64,000 nucleotides of DNA from Apricaphanius iberus (taxonomy: Eukaryota; Chordata; Actinopteri; Cyprinodontiformes; Aphaniidae). The stretch covers positions 124,001-188,000 of the forward strand of contig JAPXFQ010001340.1 in NCBI GenBank assembly GCA_028564705.1, written 5' to 3'. A model generated the notes under the pieces. That model had not been told where the DNA came from. It did no database searches and saw only the letters and a program-made list of their open reading frames with translations. This document shows positions 10,701 to 20,230 of this stretch, piece after piece. Each line of letters starts with the position of its first letter. Positions within the stretch are counted from its first letter, which is position 1. Made by a program: the position numbers and the translations under genes.

Positions 10701-12325
10701 GTGAGTCAAAGCATCAAAGCGGATCTGATCAAAATGATGAATTCATCCCTCCCATCAGGTGTCTTCCCCAAAGCCTTAAAAACAGCAGTTATCAAGCAAA
10801 TGCTAATGAAGAACAACCTAATCTACCATTTATCAGTAAAATTATTGAAAAAGCTGTGTTCCAACAGTTAAACAGCTTCCTAACAATGAACAACCGCTTT
10901 GATATTTATCAGTCTGGTTTTCATAGGCACCACAGCACCGAGACAGCCCTCCTCAAAGTTTTCAAGGACATCCGTTTAAATATTGACCCCGGTAAATCTA
11001 CAGTACTGGTACTATTGGACCTTATTGCGGCGTTTGACACCGATGATCAATTTGCCAATTCTCATCACAAAACACAGAAATCACATGTGGGGTCCCCCGA
11101 GGTTCCATCCTAGGGCCCCTCCTATTTAGCATGTGCATGCTCCCATTAAGCCATATTATAACCTCCAATACTATTAACTACCATAATAATACCAACGACA
11201 CTATGTAACCACGTGATGTTGAACCTGTCCAAACCCTTAATTAATGCTTAGAGCAAATTTACTGCATGTCCCATAATTTCCTCCAACTAAACGAAAACTA
11301 AGCTGAAGTACTTATCTTTGGACTCAAAAAAAATGAAATATCAGTAATCAACTTCAGTTGGTCTAACTAGAAAACTACCAACCAGACCAGAAATCTAGGT
11401 GTAATAATGGACTCAGACCTGAAAATCCAGGTACACATTGACAAGGTCAGCTTTCTATTACCTGAGGAACATTTCAATAATTTAAGGACTGATGTCACAG
11501 AAGGACCTTGAAAAACTGATCCATGCGTTTATCTTTAGTCGGATTGATTACTGCAACGCTGTGATGGACTGGCGACCTGTCCAGGGTGTATCCCGCCTCT
11601 CGCCCATTGACAGCTGGAGATAGGCACCAGCTCCCCTGCGACCCTGGAGGACTAAGCGGTTCAGAAAATGGATGGATGGATGAATTACTCCAACGGCGTC
11701 CTCACAGGTCTGCCTAAAAAAGAATTTAGACAGCTGCAGCTGATCCAGAATGCTGCTGCTCGTGTTCTCACTAGAACCAAGAAAATTGAACACATCACCC
11801 CAGTTCTAAAGTTGCTACACTGGCTCCCTGTAGCTCATATATTTCAAAGTGCTTTCATTAGTCTATAAATCATTGAATGAGTTAGCACCAGAGTACATTA
11901 GAGATCTGCTATCGTAGTACAAACCATCCAGATCACTCAGGTCCTCTAGCTCTAGTTTACTGATTGTCCCTAGAACCAGAACCAAACATGGAGAAGCAGG
12001 TTTGAGTTTATATGCTCCCCATATCTGGAACAAACTACCGGGTGAATGCCAAGTTGCAGAGACACTGAACTCTTTGAAGTCTAAAACTTACCTATTTAGA
12101 CTCGCTTATGAGTAACTGATCCTATTATTGCTTTTTACTTGCTTTTAATTTTCAGAAAAATTATCTTTATTATTGTTTTATTGTAAATGCTTTCTTGTAT
12201 TTTAATCTTCACATGCTATTGCTAAGTGATTTAGGCTCTTTAGTGATTGTGTTCTAATTTTAATCATGTAAAGCACCTTGATTTGCCTTGTGTTGAAAGT
12301 GTGCTATTCAAATAAATTACCTACG
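10700..12325 (+). mobile_element. L2-type LINE, decayed, interrupted by a SINE
   Basis: Reverse-transcriptase pieces: SSLPSGVFPKALKTAVIK, then FQQLNSFLTMNN...YQSGFHRHHSTETALLK...LDLIAAFDT, then a PQGSILGPLL-like region near 11100 and the C-terminal region at 11690-11870. The 3' end is the L2 tail with GTGTTGAAAGTGTGCTATTC and AATAAATTACC at about 12290-12320. Frameshifts and stops are frequent, and the AFDTVD-type motif is altered. A SINE sits at 11559-11683. The copy at 53.7-55.9 kb is a closer-to-complete relative. Confidence 0.85.
11559..11683 (+). mobile_element. Truncated fish SINE inserted in the L2 copy
   Basis: The body from GATGGACTGGCGACCTGTCC to the ATGGATGGATGGATG tail is flanked by ATTACTGCAACG (11547-11558) and ATTACTCCAACG (11684-11695), a 12-bp duplication with one mismatch. 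Removing it restores a continuous L2 sequence, so it is younger than the L2 copy. Confidence 0.85.
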
Positions 12326-12468
12326 TCAATGCCTAAAGTGTTCAGTTTTTCTGCAACCTGATGTTTCTACTTCTCCGGTTTCATTTTGACATAAATGTAC
12401 TGGATTGTGGTGCATAAGTGTTATTCTCACCTGTTGGCAAAAAATAAAAAATAAAAAATTCACAAAAT

Positions 12469-15400
12469 CCCCTCCTTGGGCTGCCACTTTACCGCGGTGG
12501 AGGGGTTTGAGTGTCCCAATGATCCTAGGAGCTATGTTGTCTAGGGCTTTATGCCCCTGGTAGGGTCACCCTTGGCAAACTGGTCCTAGGTTTGGGATCA
12601 GACAGAGCGCAGCCCAAAGACCCCTATGATGAATGACAGCGTTGGACCAAGTGTTCCCTCGCCCGGACGTGAGGGAACCGGGGCCCCACTCTGGAGCCAG
12701 GCCTGGAGGTGGGGCACGTTGGCAAGCGCCTGGTGGCCGGGCCTTTACCTATGGGGCCCGGCTGGGCTTAGCCCGAAGAGGAAACATGGGCCCCCCTTCC
12801 CATGAGCTCACTGGAGCTGGTGTGCGAGGTTGAGAGGTTCCGACTGGACATCGTCGGCCTTGCTTTGACACATGGCTCTGGCTCTGTAACCCGTCTCCTC
12901 GAGAGGGGTTTGACTCTCTTCCACTCTGGGGTTGCCCCCGGTGAGAGGCGCCGAGCTGGGGTGGGCAAACTTGTTGCCCCCCATCTCGGCGCCTATATGT
13001 TGGGGTTTACCCCGGTGAATGAGAGGGTAGCCTTCCTCCGCCTATGGGTGGGGGGACGGGTTCTGACTATTGTTTGTGCTTATGCACTGAGCAGTAGCTC
13101 AGATTACCCACCCTTCTTGGAGTCCTTGGAGCGGGTGCTGGAGAGTGCTCCTTCTGTGGACTCCCTCATTCTGCTGGGGGATTTCAACGCTCACGTGGGC
13201 AGTGACAGTGAGACCTGGAGAGGCGTGGTTGGGCGGTATGGCCCCCCTGATCTGATCCCGAGCGGTGTTTTGTTGTTGGACTTCTGTGCTCGTCATGGAT
13301 TGTCCATAGCGAACACCATGTTCAAGCATAAGGGTGTTCATGTGTGCATTTGGCAACAGGACACCCTAGGCCGCAGCTCGATGATCGACCTGGTTGTCGT
13401 TTTATCGGACCTGCGGCCACATGTTTTGGACACTCGGGTGAAGAGAGGAGCGGAGCTATCCACCGACCACTACCTGGTGGTGAGTCGGCTCCGGTGGTGG
13501 GGGAGGACGCCGGACAGACCTGGCAGGCCCAAACGTGTTGTGAGGGTCTGCTGGGACTGTCTGGCGGAGTTTCCTGTCAGAAGGGGTTTCAACTCTCACC
13601 TCCGGCAGTACTTCAAACACGTCCCGGGGGAGGCGGGGGACATTGAATCCGAATGGGCCATGTTCTGTGCCTCCATTGTCGAAGCGGCTGACCGTAGTTG
13701 TGGCGGTAAGGTAGTCGGTGCCTGTCGCGGCGGCAACCCTCGAACCCGCTGGTGGATACAAGCGGTGAGGGATGCTGCCAAGCTGAAGAAGGAATCCTAT
13801 CAGGCCTTTTTGGCCTGTGGGACTCCGGAAGCAGCTGATAGGTACCTGCAGGCCAAGCGGAGTGCGGTTTGGATGGTCGCTGAGGCAAAAACCCGGGCGT
13901 GGGAGGAGTTTGGAGAGACCATTGAGAACGTCTTCCGCATGGCTTCGAAGCGATTCTGGTCCACCATTCGGCGTCTCAGGGGGGGAAGCGGTCTGCCACC
14001 AACACTGTTTACAGTGGGGGTGGTGTGCTGCTGACCTCAACGCGGGACGTTTTGGGTCGGTGTATGGAATACTTTGAAGACCTCCTCAATCCCACCGACA
14101 AGCCTTCCTGTTTGGAAGCAGAGTCTGGGGACTCTGGGACGGGCTCTCCAATCTCTGGTACCGAAGTCTCCGAGGTTGTTAAAAAGCTCCTTGGCACCGG
14201 GGGTGGATGAGATTCGGCCGGAGTTCCTCAAGGCTCTGGATGTTGTAGGGCTGTGTTGGTTGACGCGGCTCTGCAATATTGCGTGGACATCGGGGGCAGT
14301 TCCCTTGGATTGGCAGACCGGGGTGGTGGTCCCCCTCTTTAAAAAGGGGGACCACTGAGTGTCTTCCAACTATAGGGGGATCACACTTCTGAGCCTCCCT
14401 GGTAAGGTCTTCGGGGGTTCTGGAGAGGAGGGTCCGACGGATAGTCGAACCTCGGATTCAGGAGGAACAATGCGGTTTTCGTCCTGGCCGTGGAACACTG
14501 GACCAGCTCTACACCCTCAGCAGGATCCTGGAGGGTGCGTGGGAGTTCGCCCAACTGGTCTATATGTGCTTTGTGGACTTGGAGAAGGCGTTCGGCCGTG
14601 TCCCTCGGGGTGTCCTGTGGGGGGTACTCCGGGAGTATGGGGTACCAGGCCCTTTGATACAGGCTGTTAGGTCCCTGTATGAACGGTGTCAGAGTCTGGT
14701 TCGCATTGCCGGCAGTAAGTCGGACTCGTTTCCAGTGAGAGCTGGAATCCGCCAAGGTTGCCCTTTGTCACCGGTCCTGTTCATAACGTTCATGGACAGG
14801 ATTTCTAGGCGCAGCCAGGGTGTTGAGGCGATCCGTTTTGGTGACCTCAGGATTGGGTCTCTGCTTTTCGCAGATGATGTGGTCTTGTTGGCTTCATCCG
14901 AACGTGATCTACAGCTCTCGTTGGAACGGTTTGCAGCCGAGTGTGAAGAGGCTGGGATGAGGATCAGCACTTCTGAGACCATAGTCTTGAGCCGGAAAAG
15001 GGTAGAGTGCCTTCTCCGGGTCGGGGATGAGGTCCTTCCTCAAGTGGGGGAGTTTAGGTATCTGGGGGTCTTGTTCACGAATGAGGGAACGGGAGATCGA
15101 TGGACGGATTGGTAAGGCGTTATTGGTAAGGCGTTAAGGTTATGGGGGCGCTGTACCGGTCTCTCGTGGTAAAGAGAGAGCTGAGCCGAAAGGCAAAGCT
15201 CTCAATTTACTGGTCGATCTACCTTCCTACCCTCATCTATGGTCACGAACGCTGGGTGGTGACCGAAAGAACGAGATCGCGGATACAGGCGGCTGAAATT
15301 GGTTTCCTCCGTAGGGTGGCTGGGCTCTGCCTTAAAGATAGGGTGACAAGCTCGTTCATCCGGAGGGGGCTCATAATAGAGCCGCTGCTCCTCCACATCG

Positions 15401-15671
15401 AGAGGAGCCAGTTGAGGTGGCTCGGGCATCTGTTCAGGATGCCTCCTGGACGCCTCCCTGGTGAGGTGTTCTGGGCACGTCCCACTGGGAGGAGACCCAG
15501 GGGAAGACCCAGGACTCGCTGGAGAATTATGTCTCCCAGCTGGCCTGGGAAGGCCTCGGGATTCCTCCCGAGGAGCTGGCCCAAGTAGCCGGGGAGAGGG
15601 AGGTCTGGGTCTCTTTGCTTAGGCTACTGCCCTCGCGACCCGACCCCGGATAAGCGGAAGATGATGGATGG
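12469..15671 (+). mobile_element. RTE-clade LINE, full length, inactive
   Basis: The element starts CCCCTCCTTGGGCTGCC and ends in a short GATGATGGATGG tail rather than poly(A), as RTE-type elements do. A perfect 13-bp target duplication AAATTCACAAAAT flanks it (12456-12468 and 15672-15684). It carries an AP-like endonuclease followed by a reverse transcriptase, broken by several frameshifts (see the coding entry). The host target lies between exon-like remnants of the minus-strand coiled-coil array. Confidence 0.9.
12802..15588 (+). pseudogene. RTE endonuclease/reverse transcriptase, broken
   Basis: The first piece, 12802-14034, holds the endonuclease: [12 protein letters not shown] near residue 120 and [14 protein letters not shown] near residue 225 are the catalytic-region motifs of AP-like nucleases. 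The reverse transcriptase follows in other frames: LKSSLAPGVDEIRPEFLKAL at about 14185, GIRQGCPLSPVLF at about 14745 and the catalytic FADDVVLL at about 14865, then the C-terminal region 15142-15588 with the RRVAGL and RSQLRWLGHLFRM motifs. Breaks lie near 14030, 14210 and 14356 (TGA), and at 15108-15135, where a 14-bp direct duplication shifts the frame. The protein cannot be made as one chain. Confidence 0.9.
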
Positions 15672-15845
15672 AAATTCACAAAATGAGTTACAATTCAAAC
15701 AGAGAAAATGCAGTGGGTAAGTTGGAGCTTTTATATTCGCTGCCTAATAAATCTTATAGGCTACATTAAAGTTCTCTCTTTTTTTACACTTTAGTAACTT
15801 TTTTTGAATGTAGATCATTTAGGGGCAAATTGTCCTTTGACTTCA

Positions 15846-15905
15846 CCTTCTTTATTTTCCAGATTGTTTTGTCGTTCTATCTCCCTCTTCACCTCTTCAA
15901 TCTCA
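15846..15905 (-). pseudogene. Remnant of a coiled-coil exon
   Basis: On the minus strand, EEVKREIERQNNLENKE ends at GAAG followed by GTGAAGTC, the same junction and donor as the 105-bp exons. The 5' half and acceptor are missing. Together with a GTGAGAAT acceptor remnant near 12425-12440, this shows that the exon array once extended to both sides of the RTE insertion. Confidence 0.45.
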
Positions 15906-17815
15906 TGTGTATTTAAAAAAAAGATCAACAAAGACTCAAGAGGACTTTTCATTAATTGGTAAATATTATATAGCACATGTTCAGTGATGGTCTGGGCAGG
16001 TCAGCTTCTGCTAATTCTCTGTATGTACTGTTTTCCTTCATCATCTAGCTGGATTAAATCCTTAAAGGAAATTAGCTTCATCCTTGTTTAATATTAATTA
16101 TATATAATTTTTATATATTTTTAACTTCGGTTTATTACAAATTTGTATCTCAAGGTAAAGATTAAAATGAGAGCCCATTGATGGTCTAAACATTTCAAGG
16201 AATATATCTACTACAGCATCAGGTATCCTCGGGAAGATGTATGTGTCAGTCAAAGCAGTGTGTTTAAATTTACTGAAATAACTTATTTGAAATTATTTCA
16301 CCCAAATGGATAAACTTATTCAGTCTTATCAACACAATTCATTATGTTTCACAGTAATTTTGATGTTATCATAAAAAAATTACTATAACTTACTGTATCT
16401 GCTGTAGAGATAAGCACAACCACGAAAACAAACATTTAGAGCATGTACTTCTGAGAGGTTCTCAGAGGTCCCACTCCAGGAAAGTGAGGTTGAAATCCAG
16501 TAATCATTTTGGGTCTTAATATCACCTAAAGAACAACAAACGGAATAAACTGCACAATCTCTAACCTAACAGTCACTTAATCAATAATTTTCCTACCAAA
16601 TCACTAGAAAAGTATCAGTCATGTGTGTAAGCAAAACTTGTTTGTTTTCAAGTGCTTTTGGAAAAAAAAAATCTCTGCAGCTATTCTGTAAGTGCATTGA
16701 AATTAAAGAATGATACTCTGTCTTGTAGAAAACTATTCCAAGCACTATTAAAGTAAAAATTATTTGGTTTAAATAACACCATGCACATTATATCAGGTCT
16801 TATACAATTAAAACACTGATTAGCATGTCAGAGTAGAAGCTTTGTCTGAGTGTTAGCTCTGATCTAGTCATAGATTTAAAGAAAATAACTTAGCAAATTT
16901 GCTTAAAAAAGGATTTTGATAACAATTGGAAAATACATTTTAACGTTAGAAAAGCTTACCAAGATAAGGCATGCTTGCTTGAGCTCACCTCAGAGTCCTT
17001 TAAGTGACAAGTTCAAATTCCTTTTAGAAATTAATTTTATGTTAGGGGTGTAAAAAGGTGTGGTTAATTATTTTCAATTTTTGGTTTGGATAAAGCACCA
17101 GTCATAAGGTATTTGTAAAATTATTGTCTACCTGCATGATTGTTGCATTTCTTTTTATGGATCTCTGAAGTTATTTTATTTTTTTCTTAAACCTTGTATG
17201 GTTAAACAAAGCACAACGAAAGAGCTTAATAGCCACTTCAATGTTTGATCTTATCTGAGGACTGGTATAAACTTTATTGCTGCAGTTAAACCTCCATTTG
17301 ATCCAACTATAGTTTTTTTTTTTTTTTTTTTATTACTACAACCTAGTGTGAAAGTAACAAAAGGGATTTATGGAACGTGTGTCTCCTTCAGAGATTAAAC
17401 TAACTTAATCTAAAAGAAACTCACGGTTTTAGAATGACTATAATCTTGTGGGTAGAGCGGCTAGTTGAACTTCCTGCTGCTTGTTATATCCTATATATCC
17501 CTGACGTTGCATATTCATTCACAATGAAGGCCATTACTGCCACCTCTACCCTTTGCTCATTTCTCCTCGTCACCAATCAGTAGAGTCTCGATTATTAGAC
17601 TTTTGACCTTTCAAAGACTTTAAAGCCAGAGGCATTAAAGCGATTCTTTTCATCATAGATTGTCAATACTAGGTTTTCCATGGAGAGATGTTTCATCTGT
17701 TCACGCTGAGCTTATCATAATGATCTCTTTCCCAGGAAGTACTGGTATACACAAACCACTTTTGATTTATTATTACATCCTGTGGAGGATTTAAGGAAAA
17801 AAAGAAGTTGCATGA
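15906..17815. other. Gene-free stretch, nothing firmly assigned
   Basis: AT-rich sequence with no convincing exon. A poly(T) run lies at about 17314-17332. An unbroken minus-strand frame near 16380-16510 after an AG was examined and not accepted. No transposon ends could be placed. Confidence 0.3.
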
Positions 17816-17957
17816 CATGCAGGGGCATGCTATAGCTACAAATGTAGCTTACTTTCACCAGTGTATGAATGTGAAAGTGAATGACTAAGGGAATTGTAAA
17901 GCGCTTTGAGGAGGTCTTGGAAGTCTCGAAAAGCTCCATATAAATACAATCCATTAT
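17816..17957 (+). repeat. 3'-tail fragment of a fish SINE/LINE
   Basis: It contains TGAATGTGAAAGTGAATGA, TTGTAAAGCGCTTTGAGG and a final CATATAAATACAATCCATT. This is the common 3' tail of a family of fish retroposons. No body or target duplication is recognised, so the fragment is not assigned to a family. Confidence 0.5.
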
Positions 17958-19900
17958 TATGTCATTCTACAACTGCACTAATAAAAAAATACAGGACAGC
18001 TTTAATTATTTAGTTTTGAGCATAACTTTGATAAACAGGTTTTACTTGTTTGTTTGTTTCTTCTCACATCAAATAAAAGCTTCTCCCTTCTATTTTTCTC
18101 TGGAATAACTACAATGGAATATTAAGAATCAAATATTTGCCCATTATAGACAACAGTAGTGCTTTTGCTTGAAAGCTTTGCCTGCCCACTAGAAATCAAT
18201 CGGGATTCAATGCAGCAAGCTCTCTCCCCTTGCCAACCCGCTCCTCAATGCTGCACTCAGAATTGACGGCCATTACAGAAACACTTTGCACAATTCAATA
18301 GTCTGCCACAAAGTACCTTACATGCATATTGGCTCCTTCCCAGAGCTGCTCTCAAAAAGGCATTGTCACTAAAACCCAGATATAACCATCACACTAGTAG
18401 TGCTACATATTACACTTTCCTGGACGCATAGACATTTAAGACATCAGGTATTTTATTTTATTTTTTTAAACGCTGTTGGCTAAAGCTAACTAGCTACTCA
18501 GCAGTGTTGATGGGCTCCAACACTGCAGTTCAGTCACTGAGCCGAAGCTGGCAGGTCTATCCAACCCCTGTTGTGTTTTTTGAAGCATTTTTTCGCTTCT
18601 GAGGACCGGAAGCAGAACCGAGGGGAGATTTTAACAGCCACAGATATTAGCAGTGTGACGCGACCTGGGTACGTTTCCTGTGTCTCTCTGTAACCGATTC
18701 GTAGCGAGCTGGAAGAGGGGAGTCCTGCTTAAAACAGCTGATCGTAGTTTTATATTTCCTTCATTAGAGCTACATTAAGTGTTTTGGTGCATGGAGGATG
18801 GGTTCAAAACAGGACGCAAATTTACCTGAGCCACTGAAACATTTATCCAGAACAACGTCTTCCGCTGCTCCGTTGTTGTGACATCTGACCGCGGCAAAGT
18901 TAAGGTGATGTTTCACTTAGGGACCATCAAAAAATTCTGTTTCAGCTCAAAACAGTTCATCCTTTTTGTGCTATGAAAGGAGAGAGTGTGGCTGGCAGAG
19001 CTGTGTGGGTTATTGATAATGATTCGTTTGGAGTAAGTAATGATTGTTGTATTAAGCTGCCTGATACGCTATAATGAAAAAATTAGGGGAAACTTTTTTT
19101 CTATCAAACTTTTTTTTATCGACCCCTTTTTTTCTATCGCACCACATGTCTGTTGATCAAATTATCGTCAAGCCCTAACTTTTACTAAAATGTTTTAAAG
19201 TTTCATAAAAAGTTCTGTATGTTTTAGGGCATCTGCTGCTGTCTGTTGCCCATAGCCCTACATTTGAGGGGACTGAGACGAACATCTCCCTACATAGCTG
19301 TTTTACATAGTGCGTATTCTATTTAACTTAGTCTTATAATGAAAACATGAAAGAAAATACTCATACATTATTTTTTGTTTAAATGTTTCAGAAATGCTCT
19401 ATCTATGTTCATTTCTCACAGTGTATCATTTGGTGTTTTACCTCTAACTAAGCTAAATTGTGTTTATTTTTGTATGAGCCCCCTCTCTCTCCCTCTCAGC
19501 TGGATGGTCAGATTTTGGGCTTAAACAGGGGTTCTCTCTGCTATGGTTCAATATCAGCCAGGATTCTGGCACTGGCATCTGAACTGATTAAGCCTCTTGG
19601 ATAAGAGGTGAAACGTCTTCCAAGACAAAATACCAAGCCCAGTTGCCATGGATTGAGATTTCCTTGAGACTCTCATTTGAAGCTAGATTTGTCGTGTTTG
19701 CCACTGGGTTGACTGCACATGCTCAGTGTTCTTTTCTGGGTTTCTCTGGGCAGTGTCACAGCGCTACCAGTGGTCATAGGCACTACAGTAATTTCAGCAA
19801 CCGTGTGGGCAAACTTTTTTTTTTATTATTGCGGTGCCATGTTTACAGACAGATTTTCGAAAATATACCCATTTCATCTCCATTTAAAAAGGGACTGAAC
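17958..19900. other. Gene-free stretch with probable DNA-transposon remnants
   Basis: A block near 18470-19180 has mixed GC content and ends with TTATCGTCAAGCCCTAAC, which looks like a hAT-type terminus, but no matching left end or target duplication is visible. A second repeat-like piece at 19560-19660 includes GGATAAGAGGTGAAACGTC. The frame open at 19643-19903 has no domain and stops before the receptor gene. Confidence 0.3.
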
Positions 19901-19918
19901 TGACATTTAGATAAAATG

Positions 19919-19932
19919 ACAGTAGAGGGCAG
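19919..19932 (+). promoter_or_regulatory. CTCF-like motif upstream of Fc-receptor-like copy 1
   Basis: ACAGTAGAGGGCAG matches the core of the vertebrate CTCF motif (YAG.GGGC). It lies 312 bp before the ATG. The same element (ACAGCAGAGGGCAG) lies 306 bp before the ATG of copy 2, so it was duplicated with the gene and kept. Binding is inferred from the motif only. Confidence 0.4.
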
Positions 19933-20151
19933 AGTGGAGCTGTTTCAGAGTAATGAGAATGGAAGAGCAATTGATGAAGGCAGTTTACGTCTTCACTTAC
20001 ACAGATTTCAAGTTTCATCTCAGAAATAGTTCCAAGACTTAACATTTTTGTGTCTTTGTATTAAAAGATGGGTACTATTTTAACAGATGACATTTCCTAT
20101 TATTTTAGTCACTGCAAAGCATTTCTACCTTTGACATCATTAATAATTGTG

Positions 20152-20169
20152 ACAGGAAGAGGAAGTTCT
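20152..20169 (+). promoter_or_regulatory. ETS/PU.1-like purine element of Fc-receptor-like copy 1
   Basis: ACAGGAAGAGGAAGTTCT carries two GGAA cores, including AGAGGAAGT, the form preferred by PU.1-type factors of myeloid and B cells. It lies 79 bp before the ATG and is identical in copy 2 at 56241-56258. With the conserved leader TTTAAGCATCAGTCATGGAG it marks the likely core promoter. No TATA box is evident. Confidence 0.5.
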
Positions 20170-20230
20170 GAGCTGCATATTAGCTATGTGTGAATGTGAG
20201 AAACTTGTCAGTCAGCTTTAAGCATCAGTC

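Noticed and set aside
12633..12833. GC-rich frame before the RTE endonuclease as a separate gene
   Set aside because: It lies within the RTE 5' region and overlaps the endonuclease frame; composition is that of the element.
16380..16510. Open minus-strand stretch after TTCTTTAG as a possible exon
   Set aside because: No similarity to either family, no good donor, and a length that chance can explain.
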